From Prochlorococcus sp. AG-347-K19 (GTDB taxonomy: Bacteria; Cyanobacteriota; Cyanobacteriia; PCC-6307; Cyanobiaceae), in the NCBI GenBank assembly GCA_003281335.1, contig QCCG01000006.1:1-64000 (forward strand): DNA of 64,000 bases, read 5' to 3'. Below the pieces are notes generated by a model that saw only the letters and a program-made list of their open reading frames with translations, did no database searches and was not told the origin of the DNA. A program made the position numbers and the translations under genes. Numbering within the stretch: the first letter of the stretch is position 1; each line of letters begins with the position of its first letter. Positions 53,019 to 64,000 of the stretch are shown piece by piece.

Positions 53019-56000
53019 ATGTTTACGCAGGTCCGCTCAGCAAACCGCAGAGTATCTCCTGTTGAGGATAACAAACACAAAGTTGTAATAAAAGCAGTTT
53101 ATGTTGTCCTTGAGCCACAATACCAAAATTCCTTAACGGAAGCTGCAAAGTCAATAAATAACATGAATGGCCCAATAGGTATAGACCTTAGCGGCTATCT
53201 TATCGAAGAACTTAGGAATGATAGTAATTTTGAAGATTTTAAAGAAGATATAGCTAATGCTGATATATTCGTTGCTTCTCTAATTTTCATTGAAGACCTC
53301 GCTCAAAAAGTGGTTGATGCAGTATCCCCATTTAAAGACAAACTTAAAGCATCAATAGTTTTCCCATCCATGCCAGAGGTAATGAGATTAAACAAGCTAG
53401 GTTCATTTAGTATGGCCCAACTTGGTCAATCTAAAAGTATTATTGGAGATTTAATAAAAAAGAAAAAAGAATCTGATGGAGCAAGTTTCCAAGATTCAAT
53501 GTTGAAGTTATTAAATACACTACCTTCAATTCTTAAATATCTACCAGTAGAAAAAGCTCAAGATGCAAGAACATTCATTCTGAGTTTTCAGTACTGGTTA
53601 GGTGGTACCACTGAGAACTTAAAAAACTTCTTGTTAATGATTTCTGAAAAGTACGCTGTTTCAGAGATCATAAAAGATCAAATAGAAGAATTCAAAATTC
53701 AAGACCCTGAAACATTCCCAGATTTAGGAATTTGGCATCCTCTTGCTCCTTGCATGTTTGAAAGTCTTAAAGAATATCAAAATTGGGAAAATAATAGGAA
53801 AGATATAAATCCTAAAGATGACAAAACTCCAACAATAGGCTTAGTGCTTCAAAGGAGTCATATCGTTACGGGAGATGATGCTCATTACGTTGCTGTTATT
53901 CAAGAATTGGAATACAGAGGTGCGAGAGTACTACCTATCTTCTGCGGAGGTCTTGATTTTTCTAAACCAGTTAATGAATTTTATTATGATTCCATTAATA
54001 ATGATCAACCTATAGTAGATGGAGTTGTTTCTCTAACAGGATTTGCACTAGTTGGTGGGCCAGCTAGACAAGATCATCCTAAAGCTATTGAAGCCCTAAA
54101 AAGGTTAAACAGACCCTATATGGTTGCACTCCCCTTAGTTTTCCAAACCACACAAGAATGGGAAGATAGTGATCTAGGTTTACACCCTGTTCAGGTAGCT
54201 CTTCAGATTGCAATTCCAGAACTTGATGGTGCTATTGAACCAATTATTCTCTCAGGTCGTGATGATGCTACAGGTAAGGCGCATACACTCCAAGATCGAG
54301 TTGATGTAATAGCTGAAAGAGCCATAAAATGGTCAACTTTAAGAGTTAAACAAAGAAAGGATAAAAAATTAGCCATCACAGTATTTAGTTTTCCACCAGA
54401 CAAAGGAAATGTTGGAACAGCAGCATACTTGAATGTTTTTGGTTCAATTTATAGAGTACTTCTTGAAATGAAATCGAAAGGATATCGAATAGATGAACTT
54501 CCAAGTAATTCAAAAGAATTAATGGAAAAAGTAATTAACAACCCTGAAGCGATGGATGGCTCTCCAGAGTTAAATATTGCTCATAAGATGTCAGTTAAAG
54601 AATACGAAGAGTTCACACCATATTCACAAAGACTTGAAGAAAATTGGGGTAAACCTCCTGGGAACCTCAATAGTGATGGACAAAACCTTCTTATTTATGG
54701 AAAACATTTTGGAAATGTTTTTATAGGAGTCCAACCTACATTCGGTTATGAAGGTGATCCCATGAGATTGCTCTATTCAAGAAGTGCTAGTCCTCATCAT
54801 GGTTTTGCCGCTTATTATACGTATGTAGAAAAAATCTGGGGTGCTGATGCTGTTCTTCATTTTGGAACTCACGGCTCACTTGAATTTATGCCTGGAAAGC
54901 AGATGGGCATGAGTGAAACTTGCTATCCGGATTCTCTCATTGGATCATTACCTAATTTGTATTACTATGCTGCGAATAATCCATCTGAAGCAACAATTGC
55001 GAAGAGAAGAGGATATGCTTCAACTATAAGTTATCTGACTCCTCCAGCGGAAAATGCAGGACTTTACAAAGGACTTAAAGAACTAAGTGAACTCGTTGGT
55101 TCTTATCAACAATTAAGAGAAAATAGCAGGGGTATTCAAATTGTTAATGCAATAGTTGAGACTTCTAAACAATGTAATCTTGACAAAGATGTAGAGCTTC
55201 CTTCAAAAGACATAGAAGAACTTTCAATAGATGAAAGAGATTTATTTGTTGGTAATGTCTATAAACAGTTGATGGAAATTGAAAGTAGATTGTTACCTTG
55301 CGGTCTTCATACTATTGGAGAAGCTCCAACGGCAGAAGAAGCTGTTGCAACACTTGTAAATATTGCATCTTTAGAGAGAGAACAAGAAGGATTAAGATCT
55401 CTTCCTGGATTACTCGCAGAATCCATGGGTCTAACTATTGAACAAATTTATGATGGTAATAATAAAGGTGAACTTAAATTTGTAGAATTAAATGAAAAAA
55501 TCATAACAACAGCAAGAGAGTCGATTTTTGCAATGGTCAACTCTTTAAAAATTGTTGAAGGCAGAGTGTATTTAGAAAAATCACTTCTTTCCAAACTTTT
55601 CGATTTACTTAAAGTTTTTGGTCTAAATCTACCTACCCCTTGGCTAAGAGTCTGCAAATTAAATGGATTTAATGAAGTTAATCAGAAAGAATTAAATAAA
55701 TTATTTGATTACTTACTTTTCTGTCTAGAACAGGTCTGTGCAGACAAAGAAATGGATAGCCTCATTAAAGCACTAGATGGAAATTATGTTTTACCTGGAC
55801 CAGGTGGAGATCCCATAAGAAATCCAGGTGTTTTACCCAGTGGTAAAAATATCCATGCACTTGATCCTCAATCAATCCCAACTACAGCAGCAGTAGCTGC
55901 AGCGAAGTCTGTTGTTGACAAATTAATTGAAAGACAAAAAGAAGAGCAAGGAACTTGGCCTGAAACAATAGCTTGTGTTTTATGGGGTACTGATAATATC

Positions 56001-57029
56001 AAAACTTACGGAGAATCACTGGCACAAATCTTATGGTTTGTTGGAGTAAAACCAAAACCAGATTCTGTTGGAAGAATTAACAAACTAGAATTAATCCCCT
56101 TAGAAGAATTAGGTAGGCCAAGAATAGATGTAGTAGTTAACTGTTCAGGAGTATTTAGAGATCTATTTATCAATCAAATGGCATTAATAGATCAGGCAGT
56201 CAAATTAGCAGCTGAAGCTGATGAACCATTGGAATCTAATTTTGTAAGGAAACATTCATTAGAACAAGCAGAAAAAGAAGGCACTTCTATTAGGGAAGCT
56301 TCAGCGAGAGTATTCTCTAATGCAAGTGGAAGTTACAGTTCAAATGTTAATTTAGCCGTAGAAAATTCAACATGGGAGGAAGAAAATGAATTACAAGAAA
56401 TGTATTTATCTCGCAAAACATATGCTTTTAATGCAGATAATCCAGGTGAGATGAATCAAAAAAGAGAAGTATTTGAGTCAGTAATGAAAACAGCAGATGT
56501 TACATTTCAAAACCTTGATTCTTCGGAGATTTCATTAACAGATGTAAGTCATTATTTTGATTCGGATCCAACAAAATTGATCAAGACATTAAGAGATGAC
56601 GGAAAAGAACCAAGTAGCTACATAGCGGATACAACCACTTCTAATGCTCAAGTTAGAACACTTGGAGAAACTATCAGATTAGACTCAAGAACAAAACTTT
56701 TAAATCCTAAGTGGTATGAAGGTATGCTCAAATCTGGCTACGAAGGAGTTAGAGAACTTTCTAACAGACTTAATTACACTCTTGGTTGGAGTGCGACGAG
56801 TGGTCAAGTAGATAATTTTGTATATGAAGAAACTAATGAAACATTTATAAATGACGAAGAGATGAGGAAAAGATTAATGGATCTTAATCCTAATAGTTTC
56901 AGAAGGATTGTTGGAACATTGCTAGAAGTTAATGGTAGGGGATATTGGGAAACTTCAGATGAGAATATCGAACAGTTGAAAGAACTATACCAAGAGGTAG
57001 AAGATAAAATCGAAGGAGTTAAAGAATAA
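53019..57029 (+). CDS. chlH: Magnesium chelatase subunit H
   Basis: The 1336-residue catalytic subunit that binds protoporphyrin IX and, with ChlD and ChlI, inserts magnesium at the start of chlorophyll synthesis. It carries the CobN/ChlH core ([20 protein letters not shown], near residue 615; [19 protein letters not shown]), [18 protein letters not shown], and [16 protein letters not shown]. Length and neighbours support ChlH; the other copy (cobN, 4.7-8.4 kb) is shorter and more divergent. A roughly 100-bp region shared with dapB should hold its promoter. Confidence 0.98.
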   Translation: MFTQVRSANRRVSPVEDNKHKVVIKAVYVVLEPQYQNSLTEAAKSINNMNGPIGIDLSGYLIEELRNDSNFEDFKEDIANADIFVASLIFIEDLAQKVVDAVSPFKDKLKASIVFPSMPEVMRLNKLGSFSMAQLGQSKSIIGDLIKKKKESDGASFQDSMLKLLNTLPSILKYLPVEKAQDARTFILSFQYWLGGTTENLKNFLLMISEKYAVSEIIKDQIEEFKIQDPETFPDLGIWHPLAPCMFESLKEYQNWENNRKDINPKDDKTPTIGLVLQRSHIVTGDDAHYVAVIQELEYRGARVLPIFCGGLDFSKPVNEFYYDSINNDQPIVDGVVSLTGFALVGGPARQDHPKAIEALKRLNRPYMVALPLVFQTTQEWEDSDLGLHPVQVALQIAIPELDGAIEPIILSGRDDATGKAHTLQDRVDVIAERAIKWSTLRVKQRKDKKLAITVFSFPPDKGNVGTAAYLNVFGSIYRVLLEMKSKGYRIDELPSNSKELMEKVINNPEAMDGSPELNIAHKMSVKEYEEFTPYSQRLEENWGKPPGNLNSDGQNLLIYGKHFGNVFIGVQPTFGYEGDPMRLLYSRSASPHHGFAAYYTYVEKIWGADAVLHFGTHGSLEFMPGKQMGMSETCYPDSLIGSLPNLYYYAANNPSEATIAKRRGYASTISYLTPPAENAGLYKGLKELSELVGSYQQLRENSRGIQIVNAIVETSKQCNLDKDVELPSKDIEELSIDERDLFVGNVYKQLMEIESRLLPCGLHTIGEAPTAEEAVATLVNIASLEREQEGLRSLPGLLAESMGLTIEQIYDGNNKGELKFVELNEKIITTARESIFAMVNSLKIVEGRVYLEKSLLSKLFDLLKVFGLNLPTPWLRVCKLNGFNEVNQKELNKLFDYLLFCLEQVCADKEMDSLIKALDGNYVLPGPGGDPIRNPGVLPSGKNIHALDPQSIPTTAAVAAAKSVVDKLIERQKEEQGTWPETIACVLWGTDNIKTYGESLAQILWFVGVKPKPDSVGRINKLELIPLEELGRPRIDVVVNCSGVFRDLFINQMALIDQAVKLAAEADEPLESNFVRKHSLEQAEKEGTSIREASARVFSNASGSYSSNVNLAVENSTWEEENELQEMYLSRKTYAFNADNPGEMNQKREVFESVMKTADVTFQNLDSSEISLTDVSHYFDSDPTKLIKTLRDDGKEPSSYIADTTTSNAQVRTLGETIRLDSRTKLLNPKWYEGMLKSGYEGVRELSNRLNYTLGWSATSGQVDNFVYEETNETFINDEEMRKRLMDLNPNSFRRIVGTLLEVNGRGYWETSDENIEQLKELYQEVEDKIEGVKE

Positions 57030-57037
57030 TAAATTAA

Positions 57038-57892
57038 TTATTTTCTGTAAATCCTATCAGCTACTTTCAGGATTTGATAATTTAGTTTAACGTTGTGAAC
57101 TCTCACAATGTCAATATTAAATTGAGAACAAAGGCAACTTATTGCAAGTGTTCCTATATCCCTTTCTTTTGGATTTTTCTCATTCAAAATTTCCCCTATA
57201 AATCTCTTCCTAGATGCACCTATCAAAATTGGTAAATTCCATTTTTTAAATACATCTAAATTTCTCAAGATTTCCAAATTATGAATAATATCTTTTGAAA
57301 AACCAATTCCAGGATCGACTATTATATTTCTTTCAGATATATTTTTTTCTAAAGCATTCTTTATTAAATTATCAAGCGAGCACACAACATCACTCAATAC
57401 ATTTTGGTAATTAGAGAGTTGATTCATATTTTGACTATTACCACGACTATGAGTAATGACGAATGGACACTTGAATTTTGATACAACATCCAAAATTTTT
57501 ATATCTCTTCTTCCTCCGGTGACATCATTTATCCAATTAGCACCACTTAAAAGAGCTTCATAAGCCACTTCTGAATTAAAAGTATCAATAGAAATTAAAA
57601 CATCTGGAAATTCAGATTTTATTAATTTAAGATATGGAATCAATCTTTTTATTTCTGTACTAGATCCAACTTCTTCAGCCCCAGGTCTCGTACTTTGAGC
57701 ACCAAGATCAATAACATCAACTCCATTGCTCAAGAAATGATTTACTTGATCTAAAACTTTTTTTGAAGAGTTTAATTCCCCACCATCACTAAATGAGTCA
57801 GGAGTTAAATTAATAACCCCCATAATTGAAGTTTTTTGTCCCCAGCCTTTTGGCCATGGGTTTTTCTTATTGATAATTTGCAATTCTTGCAA
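57038..57892 (-). CDS. folP: Dihydropteroate synthase
   Basis: Joins p-aminobenzoate to the pterin pyrophosphate in folate synthesis. The 284-residue barrel has the loop motif [55 protein letters not shown] and the phosphate/Arg site [12 protein letters not shown]. It overlaps tpiA by 26 bp, so both are probably cotranslated. Folate links to metH and fmt in this window. Confidence 0.97.
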   Translation of the reverse strand: MQELQIINKKNPWPKGWGQKTSIMGVINLTPDSFSDGGELNSSKKVLDQVNHFLSNGVDVIDLGAQSTRPGAEEVGSSTEIKRLIPYLKLIKSEFPDVLISIDTFNSEVAYEALLSGANWINDVTGGRRDIKILDVVSKFKCPFVITHSRGNSQNMNQLSNYQNVLSDVVCSLDNLIKNALEKNISERNIIVDPGIGFSKDIIHNLEILRNLDVFKKWNLPILIGASRKRFIGEILNEKNPKERDIGTLAISCLCSQFNIDIVRVHNVKLNYQILKVADRIYRK

Positions 57893-58592
57893 AACTATTC
57901 GGATCTAATGAAGCTCCTCCAACTAACACCCCATCTATATCACTCATTGACATTATTTCATCAATATTATCAGGTTTAACAGATCCTCCATATTGAATAA
58001 TCACATCATCAAAACCTATTAATTTCCGAATCAAAGAACATATTTTATTAGCGTCTTTCGCTTCACATGTTTTACCTGTCCCAATAGCCCATATTGGTTC
58101 ATAGGCAACAATTAAATTTAACGGATCTGTATTTTCTAGTCCTTGTTCAACCTGTCTAGTAATAACTCTATCAGCTTCTCCTTTCTCTCTTTGTTCTAAT
58201 GTTTCTCCAACACAAACTATTGGAGTAAGTCCACTAGATTGAGCAAAAACTGCTCTTTTATTAATTTGTTCATCACTTTCACTAAAATATTTCCTTGGTT
58301 CACTATGTCCAACGATTGCATATGAGACACCATGCTCGAGAAGCATTTTTGGAGATATTTCTGCAGTAAATGCTCCTTGATCTTCCCAATGAATATTTTG
58401 ACTAGAAATATCTAAATAATCAAAATCAGAATGTTCAGAAAAGGTTGAAATAGCTGTAAAAGGTGGCGCTATAACAACTTTACGATCATCATTTATGTTT
58501 TTTATTAAAGGTATAAACTCTTTTAAATAAGACTTAACTTCCGCACAAGTCATGTGCATTTTCCAATTACCAGCAATAACAGATTTTCTCAA
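57867..58592 (-). CDS. tpiA: Triosephosphate isomerase
   Basis: Interconverts dihydroxyacetone phosphate and glyceraldehyde 3-phosphate in glycolysis and the Calvin cycle. The 241-residue TIM barrel has the catalytic Lys in GNWKMHMT, His in IVGHSEPRK, Glu in [12 protein letters not shown], and the C-terminal [13 protein letters not shown] phosphate loop. It lies downstream of the small S4 gene and overlaps folP. Confidence 0.98.
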   Translation of the reverse strand: MRKSVIAGNWKMHMTCAEVKSYLKEFIPLIKNINDDRKVVIAPPFTAISTFSEHSDFDYLDISSQNIHWEDQGAFTAEISPKMLLEHGVSYAIVGHSEPRKYFSESDEQINKRAVFAQSSGLTPIVCVGETLEQREKGEADRVITRQVEQGLENTDPLNLIVAYEPIWAIGTGKTCEAKDANKICSLIRKLIGFDDVIIQYGGSVKPDNIDEIMSMSDIDGVLVGGASLDPNSFARIANYQ

Positions 58593-58644
58593 AATACTAT
58601 CTCCAAGAAAAATATATTAATACAAATTGAGTTGAATAGGCTAA

Positions 58645-58821
58645 CTAATCAATAATTAATTCATTTTTTAGAAATATTACTTTATCTCCTTTGTTTAATT
58701 TTCTTCCTCTTCTAGTCTCTTTTACACCATTAACTTTTACAGAACCGGATTTAATAAAATATTTTGCTTCGCCACCAGAAGATACCAAGTTTTTCCATTT
58801 TAAGAATTGATCCAATTTCAT
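58645..58821 (-). CDS. Small S4-domain RNA-binding protein
   Basis: A 58-residue protein consisting of one S4 RNA-binding domain of the YbcJ/RqcP-like small type: MKLDQFLKWKNLVSSGGEAK, SGSVKVNGVKETRRGRKL and GDKVIF are the recognisable blocks. Relatives bind ribosomal RNA or tRNA. It is the first gene of the minus-strand run S4-tpiA-folP and divergent from the ABC exporter. Confidence 0.85.
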   Translation of the reverse strand: MKLDQFLKWKNLVSSGGEAKYFIKSGSVKVNGVKETRRGRKLNKGDKVIFLKNELIID

Positions 58822-58879
58822 TGTTTTTTATACCCAAACATATTGATAAAGTAGGATGAATAGATAAATATATAATATC

Positions 58880-60586
58880 TTGAAACTAATACCACCACTC
58901 AGACCATATTCAAATAGGTTTATAAGGGGTTTTATGTGCATGCTAATTTACGTAGCTTGTTGGCCTTTGTTAGCTTATTTAGCTGGAAACATAATCCCAG
59001 CAATTGGATCTGGTGATATTTCAAAAGTTTCTAAAATAATAATTAATTCTTTATTTGTATTTTTAATTCAAAAAACTGCTCAATTTGGGCAGGATGTTTT
59101 CATTGCAAAACCATCATTAGAAATTAGTGAAGTAATGAGAGGAAATTTATTTAACAAAATTCAAAAAATAGAGATGAATTCTGTTGAAAAGATTTCTGCC
59201 GGAGATATCACATATAGACTTACAGAAGATGCAGATAGAGTAAGCGAAGTATTTTATAAAACAGCTCAGGATACTATTCCATGCACTCTACAGTTATTTG
59301 CAGTAATAATTTATATGTTTTATTTAGATTGGTCACTAACATTATCAACTTTTGTTTTAGCGCCATTGATTATTGTTTCAGTTAATAGTTTTGGAAGAAG
59401 AGTTTTATTGGCATCTGAAAAAAGTCAAGAATCAACAAGTAATTTAGCAAGTTTAATTGGTGAATCTATAAATGGAATGTCGACGATAAGAGCTTTTGCT
59501 GCGGAAAATTGGATTGAGAAAAGATTTAATAAAACATTAAGAGCGAATAAAAAAGCAAAATATAAAACATTAAAATTACTTGCGTTTCAACATCCAGTTG
59601 TTGGATTTGTTGAAGCATTTGGCATATTAGCAATATTAGGTTTAGGAGCAGCAAGAATTAACCTGGGCCTTCTAACAAGCGAAGAATTTAGTAGTTTCTT
59701 TGCTGCGATATTAATGCTTATTGATCCAATAAGCCATGTAAGTACAAATTTTAATGATTTTAAACAGGCAGAAGCATCAATAAAAAGGTTGGAAAATATA
59801 AATCTAGAACCTATTGAAAATGATGAAGAAAATTTAACAAGAATATCCAATTTCGAAGGCAAAATAAGCTTCAAGAAAGTATATTTCGCTTACAAAAGAG
59901 ATAACCAAGTTCTTAAAAATATAAATTTAGAAATTACAAAAGGGGAAGTTACTGCTTTCGTTGGAGCCTCTGGAGCTGGTAAAAGCACAATGTTGGCTTT
60001 GATATTAAAATTTATAACTCCAAATAATGGAGACATTTTTATTGATGGTGATAATCTCAAATTATTGAATACAAAAGATATTAGAAAAAACATAGCCTTG
60101 GTACAACAACAGCCTTTTTTGTTCTCAGGAACAATTATTGATGTAATAAGAATGGGCAGAAATTTCACCAAAGAAGAAGTTATAGAATCAGCAAGAAAAG
60201 CAAACGCTCACAATTTCATTCAAAAGCTTCCTGAAAAATATGAAACTGAGATAACTGAAAGAGGATCAAATTTCTCAGGTGGTCAGATCCAGAGGATAGC
60301 AATTGCAAGAGCAATACTTGGGAACCCTTCAATTCTTCTTTTAGATGAGGCCACAAGCGCGTTAGATGCAGAATCAGAATCTGAAGTACAAAAAGGACTT
60401 AATAGAGCAATGAAAGATAGAACAGTAATTGTAATTGCTCACAGATTAGCCACTACTCAAGAGGCCCATAAAATAGTTGTTTTTGATAAAGGTGAAATTA
60501 TTGAAGTTGGGAAACACATTGATTTAATAAGTAAACCTGGAATTTATAAAGAATTATGTGAAAAACAATTGATTAAAAAAATATAG
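58880..60586 (+). CDS. ABC exporter, fused membrane and ATPase domains
   Basis: A 568-residue half-transporter of the MsbA/ABCB type. Six membrane helices (about 15-290) are followed by an ATPase domain with Walker A GASGAGKST, Q-loop VQQQPFLFSGT, signature FSGGQIQRIAIARAIL, Walker B ILLLDEATSALD and the H-loop IAHRL. It works as a homodimer; substrate could be lipid or peptide and is not readable. The start is TTG at 58880. Divergent from the S4 gene. Confidence 0.95.
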   Translation: MKLIPPLRPYSNRFIRGFMCMLIYVACWPLLAYLAGNIIPAIGSGDISKVSKIIINSLFVFLIQKTAQFGQDVFIAKPSLEISEVMRGNLFNKIQKIEMNSVEKISAGDITYRLTEDADRVSEVFYKTAQDTIPCTLQLFAVIIYMFYLDWSLTLSTFVLAPLIIVSVNSFGRRVLLASEKSQESTSNLASLIGESINGMSTIRAFAAENWIEKRFNKTLRANKKAKYKTLKLLAFQHPVVGFVEAFGILAILGLGAARINLGLLTSEEFSSFFAAILMLIDPISHVSTNFNDFKQAEASIKRLENINLEPIENDEENLTRISNFEGKISFKKVYFAYKRDNQVLKNINLEITKGEVTAFVGASGAGKSTMLALILKFITPNNGDIFIDGDNLKLLNTKDIRKNIALVQQQPFLFSGTIIDVIRMGRNFTKEEVIESARKANAHNFIQKLPEKYETEITERGSNFSGGQIQRIAIARAILGNPSILLLDEATSALDAESESEVQKGLNRAMKDRTVIVIAHRLATTQEAHKIVVFDKGEIIEVGKHIDLISKPGIYKELCEKQLIKKI

Positions 60587-60615
60587 TTCTACTTTATTTA
60601 TTAAAAAAGTAAACC

Positions 60616-60834
60616 ATGAGCGAAAAAACAAATGATTCTGCAAATCCAGTTTTAACCTTTGAAGGCAAAAAATATTTAATAAATGAACTTTCTCATGAAA
60701 TAAAAGAATCTATAAAATTACTTCAAATAGCAGAGACACAACTTAAGATGCATCAAGATACTCTCAAATTACTTTCAATTAGTAGAAACTCGTGTGTTAA
60801 TCAGTTAAGAGAAAAACTAGAAAACTTAGAATAA
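60616..60834 (+). CDS. DUF6447-like small protein
   Basis: A 72-residue soluble protein: an N-terminal beta hairpin (PVLTFEGKKYLINELS) and a long helix (SIKLLQIAETQLKMHQDTLKL) with a leucine pattern. The layout fits a DUF6447-like family found in cyanobacteria and phages, from memory only. It ends 4 bp before the convergent carB. Confidence 0.6.
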   Translation: MSEKTNDSANPVLTFEGKKYLINELSHEIKESIKLLQIAETQLKMHQDTLKLLSISRNSCVNQLREKLENLE

Positions 60835-60838
60835 AATT

Positions 60839-63800
60839 TTAATAATTATGGATTTCTTGAAGAGAGTAAGTATTAATTTTATTGCATTGCAAAGCTTTAA
60901 TCGCCTTAATGGCTGCCTTTGCTCCCGGAATAGTGGTAAAAGTTGGAATATTATATTCTAAAGCGGCACGTCTTAAATAAGCATCATCATGAAGAGCTTG
61001 CGAGCCAATTGGAGTATTAATTATTAATTGAACAAGTCCCGAACGAATTAGGTCCTCAATATTTGGTCTTCCTTCATGAACTTTTAGCACTTCTTCAACT
61101 TGAATTCCTAAATTAACCAAATATGAAGCTGTACCTTTTGTGGCGATTAATTTAAATCCTAAATTCAAAAGTTCTCTAGCAACTTCCTCAAGATTTTTTT
61201 TATCTAAATCATTTGTAGATAAAAAAGCAACTCCTTCTGAAGGAACACCATTACCTGCTGCCAATTCCGACTTGGCATAGGCAATTCCAAAATCTTTAGC
61301 TAAACCCATTACTTCTCCAGTAGATCGCATTTCAGGGCCAAGTAATGTATCAGACCCAGGAAATCTTTTAAAAGGTAAAACGGCCTCTTTTACTGCTTGA
61401 TATTTTGGAGAAAATTCTTCTGTAAAATTAAGATCTTCTAATGTAAATCCCTGCATTAACTCAGTAGCTATTTTTGCAACTGGTTTACCTATGGCTTTTG
61501 AAACAAATGGAACTGTCCTGGATGCTCTTGGATTGGCTTCGAGAATAAATAATTTATTTTCTTGATTATTTGTATTTATTACTGCAAATTGCAAATTAAT
61601 TAAACCAACAACATTTAATCTTTGTGCTATTAATTTAGTCCAGTTCTTTACATTTTCTATTGTGGATGTTGAAAGAGAAATGGATGGTAAGCAACAAGCC
61701 GAATCTCCTGAATGAATTCCTGCAGGTTCAACATGTTCCATTAGGCCAGCAATTACAACCGAACCCTCTGAATCGCATAAAGCATCAACATCTATCTCAA
61801 TTGCATTATTCAAATATTGATCAAGAAGGATTGGATGATCAGGTGATACCTTAACTGCTTCAGAAATATATCTCGATAATTCATTCTCATCTTTAACAAT
61901 TTCCATTGCCCTTCCACCTAAAACATAAGAAGGTCTTACAACCAAGGGGAATCCAATATTTTTTGCTACTATTTCTGCTTCATTTTGATTACGAGCAATA
62001 CCGTTTAAAGGTTGTCTAATATTTAATTCTTCAAGAATTTTTGTAAATTCCTCTCTATTTTCTGCTAAATCGATAGATATTGGAGAAGTCCCAAGAATTT
62101 TTGTTCCGGTTCTGATCCCATCATTAGATTTAAGCCATTCAAACAAAGGTAATGATAATTTCAGTGGTGTTTGACCTCCAAATTGAACAATCAAACCATA
62201 AGGATTTTCAGCTTCTACTATGTTAAGCACATCCTCCAAAGTTACAGGCTCAAAATATAAAATATCGCTAGTATCATAATCAGTTGATACAGTTTCAGGA
62301 TTACTATTAACCATTATTGTTTTATAGCCATTTTTAGAAGCTTGATATGATGCATGACAACAACAGTAATCAAATTCTATTCCCTGACCAATTCTGTTTG
62401 GACCTCCTCCTAAAATCATAATTTTTTTTGATTTACTATTTTCTGAAATCTCGCTATCAAAAATTTGAGAATTAAGATTAATGAAAGATTCTTCGTAAGT
62501 TGAATAATGATAAGGAGTTGAGGATGAGAATTCTGCTGAACAAGTATCAACAGTTTTATAAATTGGAATTATGTTAAGTTTTTTTCTATATCTTCTTACT
62601 TCAAAAAACTCAGAATTAGTTAACTTTGCTATCTGTTGATCTGAAAAGCCTAATTGTTTAGCATGTAACATCAAATCCCTATCTAGAGTATAAAGTTCCT
62701 TATCTTTCAAAAAATCATTTTCAAAATTAAAGATATTACGAAATTTTTCTATAAACCAAAGATCTATATTTGTAACTTCTTGAATGTAAGAATTAGTTTT
62801 CCCAAGCTGCATAGCTTTTTTAATTAGGAGAATTCTCTCGGATGTAGGATTTCTTAAACTATTTTTAATGTGACTCTCGTTTTTAAATTCAACTACTGAG
62901 TCACATTCCCATCCAAAAACTCCTACTTCTAATGATCTTAATGCTTTCTGAAATGATTCTTCAAAAGAACGACCTATTGCCATTGACTCACCAACAGATT
63001 TCATGGCCGTACTTAAAATATTAGAAGAGCCCTTAAACTTTTCAAAGGCAAATCTTGGAATCTTAGTAACTACGTAATCAATTGATGGCTCAAAACATGC
63101 AGGTGTTTTTTTTGTAATATCATTAATAATCTCATCAAGTGTATAGCCAACAGATAATAAAGCTGCAATCTTAGCTATGGGGAATCCAGTTGCTTTACTT
63201 GCCAAAGCAGAGGATCTACTCACACGTGGATTCATTTCTATGACAATTACTTCTCCATTAGATGGATTTATTGCGAATTGAATATTACTCCCTCCTGTTT
63301 CAACTCCCACCTCTCTAATAATTTTCAATGACAAATCCCTTAATCTTTGATATTCCTTATCTGTTAAAGTTTGTGCTGGAGCCACAGTAATCGAATCTCC
63401 TGTGTGAACACCCATCGGGTCTAAATTTTCAATACTGCAAACTATTACTACATTGTCAGCAGTATCTCTCATTACTTCTAGTTCGAACTCCTTCCATCCA
63501 ATTAGTGATTTTTCAATCAATATTTGATTACTTGGACTTTCCTCTAAACCAGATTTACACAATTCAACAAATTCTTCAAGGTTAAAAGCAATTCCACCTC
63601 CTACACCACCCAATGTAAATGCAGGCCTTATTATCAGGGGATAGGAACTAATTTTTTTTGATACCTTCATTGCATCATCCAAGTTAGATGCAATACCTGA
63701 TGGGCAAACATTTACATTTATTTTCTCCATTGATTCTTTAAACAATTTTCTATCTTCAGCTTTATTAATAGCTTTTAAATCAGCACCAATTAATTCAATA

Positions 63801-64000
63801 TTATTTCGTTTTAAAAAATTTGACTCTGATAATTTAACCGCAAGATTCAAAGCAGTTTGGCCGCCCATAGTGGGAAGAATCGCATCAGGTTTTTCTCTTA
63901 AAATAATCTGAGAAACAATTTCAGGAGTTAATGGTTCAATATATGTTCTGTTAGCGATCTCAGGATCAGTCATTATTGAAGCTGGATTTGAATTTATCAA
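60839..64000 (-). CDS. carB: Carbamoyl-phosphate synthase large subunit, 5' end missing
   Basis: Makes carbamoyl phosphate from bicarbonate, ATP and glutamine-derived ammonia for arginine and pyrimidine synthesis. 1053 codons are visible; the first 40-50 residues lie past the right edge, and the frame begins with [21 protein letters not shown]. Two ATP-grasp halves ([31 protein letters not shown]), the oligomerisation domain, and the C-terminal MGS-like allosteric domain (IKAIKALQ at the end) are intact. Convergent with the small DUF6447-like gene. Confidence 0.97.
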   Translation of the reverse strand: MINSNPASIMTDPEIANRTYIEPLTPEIVSQIILREKPDAILPTMGGQTALNLAVKLSESNFLKRNNIELIGADLKAINKAEDRKLFKESMEKINVNVCPSGIASNLDDAMKVSKKISSYPLIIRPAFTLGGVGGGIAFNLEEFVELCKSGLEESPSNQILIEKSLIGWKEFELEVMRDTADNVVIVCSIENLDPMGVHTGDSITVAPAQTLTDKEYQRLRDLSLKIIREVGVETGGSNIQFAINPSNGEVIVIEMNPRVSRSSALASKATGFPIAKIAALLSVGYTLDEIINDITKKTPACFEPSIDYVVTKIPRFAFEKFKGSSNILSTAMKSVGESMAIGRSFEESFQKALRSLEVGVFGWECDSVVEFKNESHIKNSLRNPTSERILLIKKAMQLGKTNSYIQEVTNIDLWFIEKFRNIFNFENDFLKDKELYTLDRDLMLHAKQLGFSDQQIAKLTNSEFFEVRRYRKKLNIIPIYKTVDTCSAEFSSSTPYHYSTYEESFINLNSQIFDSEISENSKSKKIMILGGGPNRIGQGIEFDYCCCHASYQASKNGYKTIMVNSNPETVSTDYDTSDILYFEPVTLEDVLNIVEAENPYGLIVQFGGQTPLKLSLPLFEWLKSNDGIRTGTKILGTSPISIDLAENREEFTKILEELNIRQPLNGIARNQNEAEIVAKNIGFPLVVRPSYVLGGRAMEIVKDENELSRYISEAVKVSPDHPILLDQYLNNAIEIDVDALCDSEGSVVIAGLMEHVEPAGIHSGDSACCLPSISLSTSTIENVKNWTKLIAQRLNVVGLINLQFAVINTNNQENKLFILEANPRASRTVPFVSKAIGKPVAKIATELMQGFTLEDLNFTEEFSPKYQAVKEAVLPFKRFPGSDTLLGPEMRSTGEVMGLAKDFGIAYAKSELAAGNGVPSEGVAFLSTNDLDKKNLEEVARELLNLGFKLIATKGTASYLVNLGIQVEEVLKVHEGRPNIEDLIRSGLVQLIINTPIGSQALHDDAYLRRAALEYNIPTFTTIPGAKAAIKAIKALQCNKINTYSLQEIHNY

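Overview
The window looks like a chromosomal segment of a high-light-adapted Prochlorococcus (marine picocyanobacterium). The evidence is very low GC, short intergenic gaps, many genes of 40-70 codons, and a strictly cyanobacterial set of genes: chlorophyll synthesis (chlH, acsF), photosystem II Psb30, HemJ, Ycf20, a CCB-type cytochrome b6 maturation factor and several cyanobacterial DUF families. I assign this from gene content and composition, not from a database match. No transposase, integrase, CRISPR array or rRNA operon is visible. One tRNA gene (CAU anticodon) is present.

Layout. 0-16 kb is mainly housekeeping: the 3' end of dacB, coaD, a flavin reductase-like gene, uvrC, hemJ, a PHP phosphoesterase, cobN, ilvE, B12-dependent metH, small conserved genes, an Ap4A phosphorylase, and an unusual protein with an RHH-like N-terminus and a J-domain. 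15.9-16.7 kb holds three clusters of 12-bp iteron-like repeats around a small secreted-protein gene. 16.7-25.9 kb carries pheT, rpmG-rpsR-RNB exonuclease, metG-LptC-like, the CCB-like gene, cobU, trmL, tRNA, clpS and a DUF1651 gene. 25.9-29.7 kb is a gene-poor, variable-looking tract. It holds about ten very short ORFs (most with one membrane helix), a small ribbon-helix-helix regulator with matching palindromic sites over a divergent promoter, a thioredoxin-like protein and a prepilin-like micro-ORF.

29.7-44.6 kb contains a 2-Cys peroxiredoxin with a dyad at its promoter, a doubtful membrane ORF, an FtsH homologue without the zinc motif, rpmF, Ycf20, a HAD phosphatase, psb30, a cysteine-cluster protein, two half-size UPF0016 transporters, an RNase R-like protein without its catalytic motif, DUF2996, acsF, tldD-tldE-fmt and terC. 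44.7-64 kb contains mfd, then a minus-strand run (dapB to the DUF4335 gene), chlH, tpiA-folP with a small S4 gene, an ABC exporter, and carB, which runs off the right edge.

How the genes connect. Tetrapyrrole metabolism recurs: hemJ and acsF/chlH serve heme and chlorophyll, and cobN and cobU serve the corrinoid needed by metH. ChlH and CobN are paralogous large chelatase subunits. Translation and RNA genes (pheT, metG, fmt, rpmG, rpsR, rpmF, trmL, two RNB-family proteins) are spread through the window. The main candidates for new biology are the two regulatory-repeat systems (15.9-16.65 kb and 27.2-27.7 kb), two apparent pseudoenzymes (RNase R-like and FtsH-like), and two genes whose coding sequence seems to extend upstream of any standard start codon.
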